A stretch of DNA of 64,000 nt, taken from NCBI RefSeq assembly GCF_039523335.1, contig NZ_BAAAFC010000001.1, positions 2,728,001-2,792,000 on the forward strand, read 5' to 3'. Shown one piece after another: positions 34,596 through 44,832 of this stretch. The position numbers and the translations under genes are program-made. The first letter of the stretch is position 1. Each line of letters starts with the position of its first letter. The notes below the pieces were generated by a model, which ran no database searches, had not been told where the DNA came from, and saw nothing but the letters and a program-made list of their open reading frames with translations. The stretch comes from Marinobacter szutsaonensis (lineage in GTDB: Bacteria > Pseudomonadota > Gammaproteobacteria > Pseudomonadales > Oleiphilaceae).

Positions 34596-36613
34596 CAGGC
34601 CCCAAGATCCCCGAGCAGGGCACTCAGGGTGGCTTTGCCTTTTTTCTGGTTGGCTTCCCGGTCGAGGTCTCCAAGGCCTTCCCATTTAAGGTCATCCTCG
34701 GGCAGCTCATCCAGAAACCGGCTCGGGATGGTTTCGATCTTCTCGCCATACTGCTTGCGGGAGGCCGCGTAGGTGAGGGTGAGGGTTTCCCGGGCCCGGG
34801 TGATACCCACGTACATCAGGCGGCGCTCCTCCTCGATGTTGCCTTCCTCGATGCTGGCGCGGTGGGGCAGGATCTCCTCCTCCAGACCCATGATGAACAC
34901 ATGGGGAAACTCCAGGCCCTTGGAGGCATGCAGGGTCAGCAACTGAACCTTGTCGCTGTCGTCGTCCTCTTCGCGCTGCTCCATCATATCCCGCAGGATC
35001 AGCTTGCTGATGGCGTCCTCGATGCCGATCTCGTCCGCCGTGCCCTTGCCGTCATCGAGCATGCGCTGGATCGAGTCCACCAGGTACCAGATGTTCTCCA
35101 TGCGCCGCTCCGCCTGCTTGGGCGTGCCGGAATGCTGGTGCAGCCATTCCTCGTATTCGATGTCGGTGAACAGCTGCTTGATCACCGGGATCGGGTCTTC
35201 CGAGTGGAGGCGCTCGCAGGTGCGGTCGACCCAGTGGGCAAAGCGTCGCAGCCGGTCCAGGCCTTTTTCGGTCACGTGGGCTTCCGCGCCCATGTCCCCC
35301 AGGGCCTGGAACAGGCTGACATTACGGGAGCGGGCGTAGTGGCTCAGCTGCTCCAGGGTGCGCGGGCCGATTTCCCGGCGGGGCACGTTGACCACCCGCA
35401 GGAAGGCGGCATCGTCATCCGGATTAACCAGCAGCCGCAGGTAGGACATGGCGTCCTTGATCTCGTTCTTGGAGAAGAAAGATTGGCCACCGGAGATCCG
35501 GTAGGGGATCTGGTAGGCCTGCAGTTTCATCTCCAGCAACCGGGACTGGTGGTTGCCCCGGTACAGCACAGCAAAGTCCTTGAAATCGAGACCCTGCTTG
35601 AGCTTGTTGTCGATGATTTCGGTCGCGACCCGATCGGCTTCGGCATCCTCGTTTCGGCAGCGGATGATGCGCAGCTCCTCCCCGATGGTGTGGTCACTCC
35701 ACAGGGCTTTCTCGAACACGTGGGGGTTGTTGGCAATCACCGTGTTGGCGCTGCGCAGGATCCGCCCGGTCGAGCGGTAGTTCTGCTCGAGCTTGACGAT
35801 TTTCAGGCTCGGGAAGTCTTCCTTGAGCTGGGCCAGGTTCTCCGGCCTGGCCCCGCGCCAGGCATAGATGGACTGGTCGTCATCGCCCACCACGGTGAAG
35901 GCCGCGCGCTCGGCCACCAGCAGCTTGACCAGTTCGTACTGGCACACGTTGGTGTCCTGGTACTCATCCACCAGCATGTAGCGGATCTTGCGCCGCCACT
36001 TGGCCAGCACATCCGGATGGCTGCGGAACAGCTGCACCGGCAGCAGGATCAGGTCGTCGAAATCCACTGCGTTGTAGGCTTTCAGGTATTCGTTGTAGCG
36101 CTTGTAGATCAGGGCGATGCGCTGTTCCAGTTCATCGGCGGCCTTGCTGTAGGCTTCCTCTGGCCCGCGCATGGCGTTCTTCCAGGAGGAGATGGTCATC
36201 TGCACGTCGTTGAGTTCATCACCGGCATCGGCACTGGCTTCGCGCAGCATCAGGTCCTGCAGCAGGGCCTTGGCATCCTCAGCATCAAAGATGGAGAAGC
36301 CGGGGTGGTAGCCCAGGTGCGGATGCTCTTCCCGGATCATGTTCAGGCCAAGATTGTGGAAGGTGGACACGATCAGCCCGCGGGATTTGCCCCGGTCCAC
36401 GATCCGGCCTACCCGTTCCTTCATTTCCCGGGCGGCCTTGTTGGTAAAGGTCACCGCGGCAATATGACGCCCCGGAATGCCCAGTTCCTCGATCAGGTAG
36501 GCGATCTTGCGCGTGATCACGCTGGTTTTGCCACTGCCGGCGCCGGCGAGCACCAGTAGCGGGCCATCGGCGTAACGGACGGCTTCACTTTGTCGGGGGT
36601 TGAGCTTGTTCAC
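34595..36613 (-). CDS. rep: ATP-dependent DNA helicase Rep
   Basis: 672 residues, nearly the length of E. coli Rep. Superfamily 1 motifs in order: Walker A GAGSGKT (24-30), VTFTNKAAREMKER, DEYQDTN (motif II), QSIYAWRGA (motif III), QNYRST (motif IV), LLTLHASKGLEF (motif V) and VGITRARETL (motif VI). A 3'-5' translocase that helps replication forks past protein blocks. Stand-alone gene; its stop lies within the terminator it shares with cytochrome c5. Confidence 0.94.
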   Translation of the reverse strand: MNKLNPRQSEAVRYADGPLLVLAGAGSGKTSVITRKIAYLIEELGIPGRHIAAVTFTNKAAREMKERVGRIVDRGKSRGLIVSTFHNLGLNMIREEHPHLGYHPGFSIFDAEDAKALLQDLMLREASADAGDELNDVQMTISSWKNAMRGPEEAYSKAADELEQRIALIYKRYNEYLKAYNAVDFDDLILLPVQLFRSHPDVLAKWRRKIRYMLVDEYQDTNVCQYELVKLLVAERAAFTVVGDDDQSIYAWRGARPENLAQLKEDFPSLKIVKLEQNYRSTGRILRSANTVIANNPHVFEKALWSDHTIGEELRIIRCRNEDAEADRVATEIIDNKLKQGLDFKDFAVLYRGNHQSRLLEMKLQAYQIPYRISGGQSFFSKNEIKDAMSYLRLLVNPDDDAAFLRVVNVPRREIGPRTLEQLSHYARSRNVSLFQALGDMGAEAHVTEKGLDRLRRFAHWVDRTCERLHSEDPIPVIKQLFTDIEYEEWLHQHSGTPKQAERRMENIWYLVDSIQRMLDDGKGTADEIGIEDAISKLILRDMMEQREEDDDSDKVQLLTLHASKGLEFPHVFIMGLEEEILPHRASIEEGNIEEERRLMYVGITRARETLTLTYAASRKQYGEKIETIPSRFLDELPEDDLKWEGLGDLDREANQKKGKATLSALLGDLGA

Positions 36614-36753
36614 AGATTACAGACCAGAATGGAACGGGGGTCAGGAAATTCGCGTGTCATTATTCTACACCAGCAGGCCTTACTGTACCTCGATCATCTC
36701 TGGGCTATGATAGGGTTAACAGTTACAGCCTTTGCAGAGACGGATCCTGTTTG

Positions 36754-38490
36754 ATGACATTGCCCCTGGAGACTCCGAGGCCCGATCGGTTACGCGTACT
36801 GGTGCTGACGCCACACCACGCGGACTTTCTCTGGCTGGACTCGCTGCTTTCGGGCGATTCCGAGATCGATCCGGATGTCACCTGGTGTCCGGATCTCATC
36901 GATTGCGACGATCTCATCCGCAACGCCAGTTTCGACGTCATCGTCTGGGATTGTGTGTTTCACGGCGGCAATGAAGCCGCCTTCCTGCAGTATCTCTCGG
37001 TCTCCAGTGACGATAAGCCGGTACTGGCGCTCAGTGCCGAGCTGCCCGGCGAACGGGCATCAGAGCTTGTTGCCGAAGGGGCGGCGGATTATCTGAGCCG
37101 GCAGGGCCTCGACCGCTGGAGTTTTCCCCGGGCAGTGAAATACCTGTGGTACCGGGAGCAGCTGAATATCTCCGCCCAGGGCCATCTGGGGCGTGATGTT
37201 GCCAGCGGCATCATTAACCGGGATCTTTTCTTCGATCGTCTGCAGCAGGGCTTGCTGCGGGCGGAGCGGGGCGGCCAGAGGCTGGCTTTGCTGCACCTCA
37301 ATATCGACGATTTCCGCAGTATCAACGAATCCTTCGGCTACCAGCGCAGCGACCAGCTGATGATGAAGCTGGCGGAGCGGCTACGCCACGCCTTGCGTCG
37401 TGTGGACTCTCTGATGCGCATCGGCGGGGACGAGCTAGCGATCATTATCGAGAAGGTGGAGGATTCGCTGGATATTACCCGGATCATCCGCAAGGTGGTC
37501 ACTCTCCTCGATGAGCCCGTGACCGTGGATGGCCAGCAGCTGGTGGTCAACGCCAGCCTCGGTGTCGCCACCTACCCGGAATCCGGTGACAGCGCCGAGA
37601 ACCTGATGCGCCGGGCCAATCGCGCCATGTTCGAGGCCAAGCGGGATCCGGGTACCAGTTACCGTTTCTATGACCGGCAACTGCACATCTCCGCCGGCTA
37701 CCAGCTACGCCTCGAAGCGGATTTGCGCAATGCCCTGCGAGGCAGGGAGCTGGAAGTGTATTACCAGCCCCGCATCGACCTGGCAACCGAGGAGGTGCGT
37801 GGCGTGGAATGTCTGCTGCGCTGGAACCATCCCCAGCGTGGCCTGGTGGGGCCGGACGAATTCATTCCGGTGGCCGAGCGCAGCGGCCTGATCGTTCCGA
37901 TCGGCTACTGGGTGATCGAGCAGGCCTGCCAGCGCCTCAAGGAATCCGCGGAGCTGGGTTTCCCCGGGCTGGTGTTCGCCGTCAACCTGTCATTCCGCCA
38001 GTTCCATGACCGGAAGATGACCGAGACCATCTTCCGGATCATTTTCAATGCCAACGTCGATACCAGTCTGCTGGAACTGGAGCTCACCGAGAGCGCCATG
38101 ATGCATGACCCGGAATACGCCCAGCGCTGTCTGCGGGAGCTGAACCAGCTGGGCATCAGCTTTGCACTGGACGATTTCGGCACCGGTTTCTCCTCCCTGA
38201 GCAACCTGCAGCACCTGCCGATTTCCCTGGTCAAGATCGACAAGTCCTTCGTGGAGGAACTGGGGCAGTCGGCAGACGCCGAGCACATCATCCGGGCGAT
38301 CATCAGCCTGTCCCACAGTCTGCAGATGAGCGTCGTCGCCGAGGGTGTGGAGACCGAAGGACAGCTGGAGTTTCTCCGCCAGCAGCATTGTGACGAGGTC
38401 CAGGGTTACTATTACGCCCGCCCCATGCCCTGGAACGAGCTTGTGCAATTCCTGAACAGCCGCAGTCAGGCCGCTTGCTTGCAGAAGTAA
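36754..38490 (+). CDS. Cyclic-di-GMP signalling protein: receiver-like domain, GGDEF (GGDEL) and EAL (ECL) domains
   Basis: 578 residues. Residues ~10-118 resemble a response-regulator receiver with Asp66 in FDVIVWDCV. A GGDEF domain at ~165-310 has GGDEL (224-228), i.e. Leu for Phe. An EAL domain at ~325-570 has ECL (352-354) in place of EAL but keeps ELTES, DDFGTGFSSL, KIDKSFV and AEGVET, so the metal-binding residues are intact. Phosphodiesterase activity is likely; cyclase activity is uncertain. No membrane segment. No histidine kinase adjoins it. The start has only a weak ribosome binding site (GAGACGG further upstream), and TTG 36751 is an alternative. Confidence 0.88.
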   Translation: MTLPLETPRPDRLRVLVLTPHHADFLWLDSLLSGDSEIDPDVTWCPDLIDCDDLIRNASFDVIVWDCVFHGGNEAAFLQYLSVSSDDKPVLALSAELPGERASELVAEGAADYLSRQGLDRWSFPRAVKYLWYREQLNISAQGHLGRDVASGIINRDLFFDRLQQGLLRAERGGQRLALLHLNIDDFRSINESFGYQRSDQLMMKLAERLRHALRRVDSLMRIGGDELAIIIEKVEDSLDITRIIRKVVTLLDEPVTVDGQQLVVNASLGVATYPESGDSAENLMRRANRAMFEAKRDPGTSYRFYDRQLHISAGYQLRLEADLRNALRGRELEVYYQPRIDLATEEVRGVECLLRWNHPQRGLVGPDEFIPVAERSGLIVPIGYWVIEQACQRLKESAELGFPGLVFAVNLSFRQFHDRKMTETIFRIIFNANVDTSLLELELTESAMMHDPEYAQRCLRELNQLGISFALDDFGTGFSSLSNLQHLPISLVKIDKSFVEELGQSADAEHIIRAIISLSHSLQMSVVAEGVETEGQLEFLRQQHCDEVQGYYYARPMPWNELVQFLNSRSQAACLQK

Positions 38491-38543
38491 GCCGCTGTAC
38501 CTTTTCCCGTTAATTCGATTCCTATGTGATTTGCCGAGGTTGC

Positions 38544-40880
38544 ATGAAGACGATTTCCAGCCGTATCGCGGAAGAACTTGGTGTCCGCGAACAACAGGTT
38601 AATGCCACCGTTGCCCTGCTCGACGAAGGCGCGACCGTTCCGTTTATTGCCCGCTACCGGAAGGAAGTCACCGGCTCGCTGGACGACAGCCAGTTGCGGA
38701 ACCTGGAAGAGCGGTTGCGCTACCTGCGCGAGCTGGAAGACCGCCGGGCCACCATCCTCAACAGCATCGAGGAGCAGGGCAAGCTGACCGATGAGCTCAA
38801 GGCCGCGATCAACGGGGCAGACACCAAGAACCGGCTGGAAGACCTGTATCTGCCTTACAAGCCCAAGCGTCGCACCAAGGCACAGATCGCCCGGGAGGCT
38901 GGTCTGGAGCCGCTGGCGGACGCCCTGTATGACGACCCGAGCCTCGATCCCGAAACCACTGCCGGCGCATACATCAACAAGGACGCCGGCGTGGAGGACA
39001 CCAAGGCAGCCCTTGATGGCGCCCGCTACATCCTGATGGAGCGCTTCGCCGAGGATGCCGAACTGCTGGGAGACCTGCGGGACTTCATCTGGCAGCAGGG
39101 CCAGCTCAAGGTCTCCGTCGTGGAAGGCAAGGAAACCGAGGGCGCGAAGTTCCGGGACTACTTCGACCATGTCGAGCCTCTCAAGAAGGTGCCGTCGCAC
39201 CGGGCGCTGGCCATTCTGCGGGGCCGCAACGAGGGTATCCTGACCTACAGCATTGTGGTGGGTGACGGGGAAGATGATCGTCGCCAGCCGCACCCGGCCG
39301 AGCAGCGGATTGCCGCGCGCTGGCGCATCCGGGATGACGGTCGCCCGGCCGATAAATGGCTGTCCGAGGTGGTGCGCTGGACCTGGCGGGTCAAGCTGTC
39401 CACCCAGATCGAGACCGACCTGATGGCCCAGGTGCGTGAAGCCGCGGAAACCGAGGCCATCAACGTCTTTGCCGCCAACCTGAAGGATCTGCTGTTGCTG
39501 GCGCCCGCCGGCCCGCGCCCGACCCTGGGGCTGGATCCCGGTCTCCGCACTGGCGTCAAGGTGGCGGTGATTGACGGTACCGGTCAGGTGGTGGGTCACG
39601 GCGCCATCTTCCCCCATGCCCCACAGAACAAGTGGGACCAGTCCATCGAGCAGCTGGCCACCTGGTGCCGGGAATACGGGATTGAGCTGGTGGCGATCGG
39701 TAACGGTACCGCCTCGCGGGAGACCGAGAAGCTGGTGGCCGATCTGTGCAAGCGCTACCCGGAACTGAAGCTGGCCCGGATTGTGGTCAGTGAGTCCGGC
39801 GCCTCCATCTATTCTGCGTCTGAATTTGCCTCCCGGGAGCTGCCGGACCTGGATGTCACCATCCGGGGCGCGGTGTCCATTGCCCGGCGCCTTCAGGACC
39901 CCCTGGCCGAGCTGGTCAAGATCGAGCCAAAATCCATCGGAGTGGGGCAGTACCAGCACGATGTGTCCCAGGTCCAGCTCTCCCGCAGCCTGGATGCGGT
40001 GGTCGAGGACTGTGTAAACGGTGTCGGTGTGGACCTGAACACTGCCTCGGTGCCGCTGCTGGCCCGGGTTTCCGGCCTCAACCAGAGCATTGCCCAGAAC
40101 ATCGTCGATTTCCGCAACCAGAACGGCATGTTCACCAACCGCAAGCAGCTGCTGAAAGTGACGCGCCTGGGGGATCGTACTTTCGAACAGGCGGCCGGCT
40201 TCCTGAAGATTGCCGGAGGCGAGAATCCGCTGGACCGCTCCTCGGTGCATCCGGAAGCCTACGGCGTGGTAGAGGCGATTGCCGCCCGTAACAGCCGCAA
40301 GGTAGACGATATTATCGGCGATTCCGCGTTCCTGCGTGGTCTGAATCCGCAGGATTACGTAACAGAACAGTTCGGGCTGCCAACGATTCGCGACATTATT
40401 GCCGAGCTGGAGAAGCCCGGCCGGGATCCGCGTCCGGAGTTCCGTTTTGCCAGTTTCGAGGAAGGGGTGGAAACCCTCAACGACCTGAAGCCGGGGATGA
40501 TCCTGGAAGGGTCGGTCACCAACGTGACCAACTTTGGCGCTTTTGTGGACATCGGTGTGCATCAGGACGGACTGGTGCATATCTCCGCCTTGTCCCACAC
40601 TTTCGTCAAGGACCCGCGGGAAGTGGTCAAGGCCGGTGACATCGTCAAGGTCAAGGTCATGGAAGTGGATATCCCGCGCAAGCGCATCGGCCTGTCCATG
40701 CGTATGGATGACCAGCCCGGTGAGAAGAATGATTCCCGGGCCTCATCGGGCCGTGGACGTTCCGATAGCCGTTCCGGCCAGCGCCAGAACCGGCCGCCGA
40801 AGGGGCAGAAGCCGGCCCAGGGCGCCATGGCCGGTGCCCTGGCTCAGGCGCTTGCCTCGGCCCGGAAGGACGGACGCTAA
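38544..40880 (+). CDS. tex: RNA-binding transcriptional accessory protein Tex
   Basis: 778 residues from ATG 38544 (GAGG 4 nt upstream; GTG 38526 is open but less likely). Contains the N-terminal helical domain with [18 protein letters not shown], the YqgF-like RNase H-fold domain ([17 protein letters not shown]), helix-hairpin-helix motifs ([14 protein letters not shown]) and a C-terminal S1 domain ([19 protein letters not shown]). The tail is Arg/Ser/Gly-rich and basic. Cytoplasmic nucleic-acid-binding factor linked to transcription and toxin/virulence gene expression in several bacteria. Confidence 0.94.
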   Translation: MKTISSRIAEELGVREQQVNATVALLDEGATVPFIARYRKEVTGSLDDSQLRNLEERLRYLRELEDRRATILNSIEEQGKLTDELKAAINGADTKNRLEDLYLPYKPKRRTKAQIAREAGLEPLADALYDDPSLDPETTAGAYINKDAGVEDTKAALDGARYILMERFAEDAELLGDLRDFIWQQGQLKVSVVEGKETEGAKFRDYFDHVEPLKKVPSHRALAILRGRNEGILTYSIVVGDGEDDRRQPHPAEQRIAARWRIRDDGRPADKWLSEVVRWTWRVKLSTQIETDLMAQVREAAETEAINVFAANLKDLLLLAPAGPRPTLGLDPGLRTGVKVAVIDGTGQVVGHGAIFPHAPQNKWDQSIEQLATWCREYGIELVAIGNGTASRETEKLVADLCKRYPELKLARIVVSESGASIYSASEFASRELPDLDVTIRGAVSIARRLQDPLAELVKIEPKSIGVGQYQHDVSQVQLSRSLDAVVEDCVNGVGVDLNTASVPLLARVSGLNQSIAQNIVDFRNQNGMFTNRKQLLKVTRLGDRTFEQAAGFLKIAGGENPLDRSSVHPEAYGVVEAIAARNSRKVDDIIGDSAFLRGLNPQDYVTEQFGLPTIRDIIAELEKPGRDPRPEFRFASFEEGVETLNDLKPGMILEGSVTNVTNFGAFVDIGVHQDGLVHISALSHTFVKDPREVVKAGDIVKVKVMEVDIPRKRIGLSMRMDDQPGEKNDSRASSGRGRSDSRSGQRQNRPPKGQKPAQGAMAGALAQALASARKDGR

Positions 40881-40945
40881 GCTTTCAAACATCAGATTCA
40901 CCGACGGCCCCGTCATGAACGGGGCGGTCGCAGCAGGAGTCAACC

Positions 40946-42493
40946 ATGGCTGAATCCCGCCATTCGTTATTTCGGCAGTTCTCAAAATCGGAGTGGCACG
41001 GCTTTCTCAAGGGCGTGGAGAAGGAAGGCCTGCGGGTTGACCGGAACGGTTTCATCGCCCAGACCCCGCATCCGAAGGCGCTGGGCTCCACGCTCACCCA
41101 TCCCCGCATTACCACGGACTACTCCGAGGCCCTGCTGGAACTGATCACGCCGGTCTGCGGCAGCACCGACGCCACGCTGGAGTCCCTGAAGGATATCCAC
41201 CAGTTTGTGCAGCAGAATCTCGGCGACGAGGTGTTCTGGGCGGCCAGCATGCCCTGTGAACTGGATGGGGACGAGAGCATTCCCATTGCGGAGTATGGCA
41301 CCTCGAACATCGGCTACCTGAAGCATGTTTACCGACAGGGTCTGGCGGTGCGCTATGGCCGCATCATGCAGAGTATTGCCGGTGCGCACTACAACCTGTC
41401 GCTGCCGGATGCGTTCTGGGAGAAGTGGCAGCAACTGCTGGGGGATCAGCAGTCCCTCCGGGATTTCAAGTCTGAACAGTACTTCTGGCTGATCCGCAAC
41501 TTCCGCCGCCGCAGCTGGTTGCTGATGCTGCTGTTCGGAGCCTCCCCGGCACTGGACGCCAGTTTCGTTGCCGGCGTGAAGCACGATCTCCGCCGCTTCG
41601 ATGAGCGCACCTGGTACGGCGAGCATGCAACGTCCCTGCGCATGGGAGATCTGGGCTATCACAACAATGCCCAGGCTTCCCTGAATATCTGCTTCAACGA
41701 GCTCGGCACCTACACCCGCACCCTGGACCGTGCCATCCACACCACCTGGCCGCCTTACGAGGCGATCGGCACCCGCCGTGGTGATGAGTTCATCCAGATC
41801 AATACCAGCGTCCTGCAGATCGAGAACGAGTACTACAGTGCCGTTCGTCCCAAGCGCACCACCGAACGGGAAGAAAAGCCGATCCAGGCACTGGAGGCCC
41901 GTGGCGTGGAGTATATCGAGGTGCGGTGCCTGGACCTGGATCCCTTCTCGCCGGTAGGCGTGAACCGGGAACAGATCGATTTTCTCGACCTGTTCCTGCT
42001 GGACTGTCTGTTGTGTGATTCGCCCAGGATCAGTGACGCCGAATGCGAGCGCCTGGACGATAACTACAAGGATGTCGTGGCCCGGGGCCGCGACGCCAGC
42101 CTGACCCTGTGTCAGGAGAGTGGCAGGGTTCCGGTGATGGAGGCTGCCTCCGGGCTGCTGGATCGCCTGGAATCGCTGGCAGACTTGCTGGATGACTGGA
42201 CGGGCACACGAAGCTATACGACGGCCCTGGTGGCCCAGAAAGAGAGCCTGGCGAACGGTGTGCCGTCCACGCGGGTGCTGGATGCCATGCGTTCGTCCGG
42301 CCTGGGACACCGGGACTGGGTGATGGACATGTCCCTTCGCCACCAGCAGGCCCTGCGGGATGAGGCAATGGCTCCGGATGTCCTCGAGGCGTTCCGGGCA
42401 ATGAGCCGGGATTCCCTGGTCGAGCAGGCGCAGATGGAAGCCCATGATACCCAACCGTTCGAGCAGTTCCTGGCCGACTATCTGAGATCCTGA
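40946..42493 (+). CDS. gshA: Glutamate-cysteine ligase GshA
   Basis: 515 residues, with AGGAG before the ATG. It begins with the proteobacterial GshA signature GFLKGVEKEGLRVDRNGFIAQTPHPKALGS and TTDYSEALLELITP, and contains EYGTSNIGYLKHVYRQGL and the IEVRCLDLDPFSPVGV region. Catalyses the first, rate-limiting step of glutathione synthesis in the cytoplasm. It follows tex by 65 nt on the same strand. Confidence 0.93.
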   Translation: MAESRHSLFRQFSKSEWHGFLKGVEKEGLRVDRNGFIAQTPHPKALGSTLTHPRITTDYSEALLELITPVCGSTDATLESLKDIHQFVQQNLGDEVFWAASMPCELDGDESIPIAEYGTSNIGYLKHVYRQGLAVRYGRIMQSIAGAHYNLSLPDAFWEKWQQLLGDQQSLRDFKSEQYFWLIRNFRRRSWLLMLLFGASPALDASFVAGVKHDLRRFDERTWYGEHATSLRMGDLGYHNNAQASLNICFNELGTYTRTLDRAIHTTWPPYEAIGTRRGDEFIQINTSVLQIENEYYSAVRPKRTTEREEKPIQALEARGVEYIEVRCLDLDPFSPVGVNREQIDFLDLFLLDCLLCDSPRISDAECERLDDNYKDVVARGRDASLTLCQESGRVPVMEAASGLLDRLESLADLLDDWTGTRSYTTALVAQKESLANGVPSTRVLDAMRSSGLGHRDWVMDMSLRHQQALRDEAMAPDVLEAFRAMSRDSLVEQAQMEAHDTQPFEQFLADYLRS

Positions 42494-42616
42494 TCGAGGA
42501 TTTCGGCCTTCGTCACAGCCCGTTGGGGACCTGCTGCACAGAACCCGGATATCGGTTTGTCAGCAGGACCGGCCGCTGCTAGCGTCAGGTGCATCGGGAT
42601 AACGGAGGATGCCGGT

Positions 42617-42832
42617 ATGGCAAGGGACATCAAGCTCGGATGGGATGTGGAGGCGCTGAACAAGGCCTACCGACAGGGCCACATGGCGGCCTCCATGGGT
42701 ATGGCCAAGAGCCGCTGCCCCTATCGGGGCGAAGTGGTGATTGCCGCCTGGGAAGCCGGCTGGGATGACGCCAAAGCGGCTGCCCGGGACCAACACAGCC
42801 GGCCCGACGATTTCTTTTCCCGTATTGCCTGA
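42617..42832 (+). CDS. Ribosome modulation factor-like protein
   Basis: 71 residues from ATG 42617 with ACGGAGGA 7 nt upstream, which decides the start. The pattern ALNKAYRQGHMAASMGMAKSRCPYRG...AWEAGWDDAK resembles E. coli RMF (AHQRGYQAGIAGRSKEMCPY...WLGGWREA), with the CPY and GW motifs kept, but it is longer at both ends. RMF dimerises 70S ribosomes in stationary phase. Assigned by motif only; it may be a distinct Rmf-family protein with another role. Confidence 0.7.
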   Translation: MARDIKLGWDVEALNKAYRQGHMAASMGMAKSRCPYRGEVVIAAWEAGWDDAKAAARDQHSRPDDFFSRIA

Positions 42833-42924
42833 TTGCTCCCGCCCACAAGTGCTTGAAGTTCCCCGGGGTTTAGGGTTAAGTGACGGGTCTCTGAGCTTCA
42901 AGTCTTCATTTCGAGGGTGTTGTT

Positions 42925-43431
42925 TTGGCTGGCAGATGGGTGTTTGCAGTTGTCTTTCTGGTCTGTGCCGGGTTGCTCGGCGTGGCCTTCTATATGGAAC
43001 ACGTCATGGGCCTCGAGCCCTGTCCGCTGTGCTGGCTCCAGCGTTTCGGCTTCATGGGGGCCGGGCTGGTCAGCCTGCTGGCGTTCCTCCATGGCCCCAC
43101 TGGCTGGGGCGTTCGTGTCTACGGCTTCCTGCTGGCGCTGACCGCCGGAACGGGCCTGGGTATTGCCGGGCGCCAGCTCTGGCTGCAAAGCCTGCCAGCG
43201 GATCAGGTACCAGCCTGCGGTCCGTCAGTGGATTACATGCTTGAGGTCCTGCCCTGGATGGAGGTGCTTACCACTGCCCTGAGGGGGACCGGTGACTGCG
43301 CCGAGGTGGTGTGGCGGTTCCTGGGGCTGAGCATTCCGGGCTGGACCGCGGTGTTCTTTTCCGTGCTGGTGCTGGTCGGCCTGTTTTTCCTGTTCCGGCG
43401 ACCGCAACCCCGTAGCTGGATTCGCAGCTGA
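42925..43431 (+). CDS. dsbB: Disulfide bond formation protein DsbB
   Basis: 168 residues. It appears to begin with TTG 42925 (GAGGG 7 nt upstream); no in-frame ATG precedes the first helix. Four transmembrane segments, with redox pairs Cys33/Cys36 (PCPLC) and Cys98/Cys125 in the periplasmic loops. Reoxidises DsbA and passes electrons to quinone. The gene lies next to rsd, as in Pseudomonas. Confidence 0.9.
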   Translation: MAGRWVFAVVFLVCAGLLGVAFYMEHVMGLEPCPLCWLQRFGFMGAGLVSLLAFLHGPTGWGVRVYGFLLALTAGTGLGIAGRQLWLQSLPADQVPACGPSVDYMLEVLPWMEVLTTALRGTGDCAEVVWRFLGLSIPGWTAVFFSVLVLVGLFFLFRRPQPRSWIRS

Positions 43432-43534
43432 AACGGTTGCGGCCAACCGTGACGTTGGGGTACCTTGAATCCCGAACTGTAAGCAATTGCACCGGGGTCA
43501 AACGCTTCGGGTAAACGAGCGGAGAACAGGCGTC

Positions 43535-44014
43535 ATGTTGGAGAATTGCCGAAATGCCAGGGAACGCTGGGGCGGTGTCAGCGAACTGATTGATCGCTGG
43601 CTGAAAGAGCGTCAGGAGCTACTGGTCCATTACTGTGATTTGTCCGGAGAAAATGACTTCTCCCAGACCGAAGCGCTGACCGAAAAGTTCGTTCGCTTGT
43701 GCGAAGTGCTGGTGGATTATGTCTCCGCAGGCCACTTCGAAATCTACGAGCAGCTGATCCAGGAAGCCCGCGAGTTCAACGACGGTGGCCTCGAGCTGGC
43801 CGCCAAGGTTTATCCGAGGATCGAGCAGACGACGGAAATTGCGCTCAACTTCAATGACCGTCTCGATGGCCAGTCACTCTCCGAAGCCCAGATCAGGGAG
43901 CTGTTCGACGAGCTGTCGCGACTGGGTGAGGTTCTGGAGAATCGGTTCGAGATGGAGGATTTCCTGATCGAGCATCTGCACAACGCCCACGCCGGGAAGG
44001 TTGCCTCCGCCTGA
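43535..44014 (+). CDS. rsd: Anti-sigma-70 factor Rsd/AlgQ
   Basis: 159 residues from ATG 43535. All-helical protein with the family segments RWGGVSELIDRWLKERQELLVHYC, CEVLVDYVSAGHFEIYEQL and LGEVLENRFEMEDFLI; the length matches AlgQ/Rsd (~160). Binds RpoD region 4 and shifts RNA polymerase toward alternative sigma factors; in Pseudomonas aeruginosa AlgQ influences alginate genes, and algR/algZ also occur in this window. Followed by a strong bidirectional terminator. Confidence 0.9.
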   Translation: MLENCRNARERWGGVSELIDRWLKERQELLVHYCDLSGENDFSQTEALTEKFVRLCEVLVDYVSAGHFEIYEQLIQEAREFNDGGLELAAKVYPRIEQTTEIALNFNDRLDGQSLSEAQIRELFDELSRLGEVLENRFEMEDFLIEHLHNAHAGKVASA

Positions 44015-44056
44015 TTCGCGCACCAGGCGCCGGTATAAAACAGGCGCCCATAAAAA

Positions 44057-44095
44057 AGCCTCAGTCCGGCAGGTTGCCGGCACTGAGGCTTTTTT
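44057..44095. terminator. Bidirectional terminator between rsd and the FKBP gene
   Basis: AGCCTCAGT and ACTGAGGCT form a perfect stem, extended inside by a second CCGGC/GCCGG stem, with A and T runs on both sides; rsd and the FKBP gene converge here. Confidence 0.9.
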
Positions 44096-44106
44096 GTGTC
44101 CGGGGG

Positions 44107-44832
44107 TTACTCGGACGCAGCGTCATCCTGAGGGTTGACGGCCAGCAATTCGACATCAAACACCAGGGTTTCGTTGGGGCCAATGCCGCGATTGCCGCCC
44201 GGGCCATAAGCCAGGTCTGACGGGATGTAGAGCTTGTAGCGGGCGCCTTCGTTCATCAGCTGCAGGCCTTCGGTCCAGCCCGGAATCACCTGGTTGAGGG
44301 CAAAAGTGACCGGTTCGCCACGCTCGCGGGAGCTGTCAAACACCTCGCCAGACAGCAGTTCGCCGGTGTAGTGGACCCTTACGGTATCGTCGGCGGACGG
44401 CTTGTTACCGGTGCCTTCCTCGATTACTTCATACTGCAGGCCGGACTCGGTGGTCTCTACGCCGTCCTTTTCCGCATTTTCCGCCAGGAAGGCTTCGCCG
44501 GCCTCCTTGTTCTTCTGGGCCAGTTCGTCCATCTGCTTCTTCTGGTCTTCCTGCATCTGCTGCTGGTAGGCCATCAGGGCTTCCTGGATTTCCTCGCGGG
44601 TCAGGCGCTTGGTTTCTTCATCACCGGCATGGCCGTGCTGGATGCCTTGCAGGAACTGCTCCATCTGCAGGTCCGGCAGGTCATTGCTCATCCGCTCGCC
44701 AAGCACCAGGCCCATACCGTAACTGACCTTCTGCTCGGTGGATTCCAGCTTGGGATCTTCGGGGGCTTCGGGTGGAGTGGAGCAACCGGTGACGACACCG
44801 GCCATGGCCAATGCAAGCAGGGTTTTCTTCAT
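44107..44832 (-). CDS. FKBP-type peptidyl-prolyl isomerase lipoprotein
   Basis: 241 residues from ATG 44832; the frame upstream of it has no signal sequence. Lipobox VTGC with Cys17, then a helical dimerisation domain (about 35-125, typical of FkpA/Mip) and a C-terminal FKBP domain with VRVHYTGELLSGEVFDSS, PGWTEGLQLM and YIPSDLAYGPGG. A periplasmic, membrane-anchored folding helper. FkpA of E. coli is soluble, so the lipid anchor makes it more like Mip. Confidence 0.9.
   Translation of the reverse strand: MKKTLLALAMAGVVTGCSTPPEAPEDPKLESTEQKVSYGMGLVLGERMSNDLPDLQMEQFLQGIQHGHAGDEETKRLTREEIQEALMAYQQQMQEDQKKQMDELAQKNKEAGEAFLAENAEKDGVETTESGLQYEVIEEGTGNKPSADDTVRVHYTGELLSGEVFDSSRERGEPVTFALNQVIPGWTEGLQLMNEGARYKLYIPSDLAYGPGGNRGIGPNETLVFDVELLAVNPQDDAASE

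Noticed and set aside
34862..36559. Plus-strand frame of 565 codons opposite rep
   Set aside because: Antisense shadow; all helicase motifs lie on the minus strand.
38466..40598. Minus-strand frame of 710 codons opposite tex
   Set aside because: Antisense shadow of a GC-rich gene; Tex motifs on the plus strand are unambiguous.
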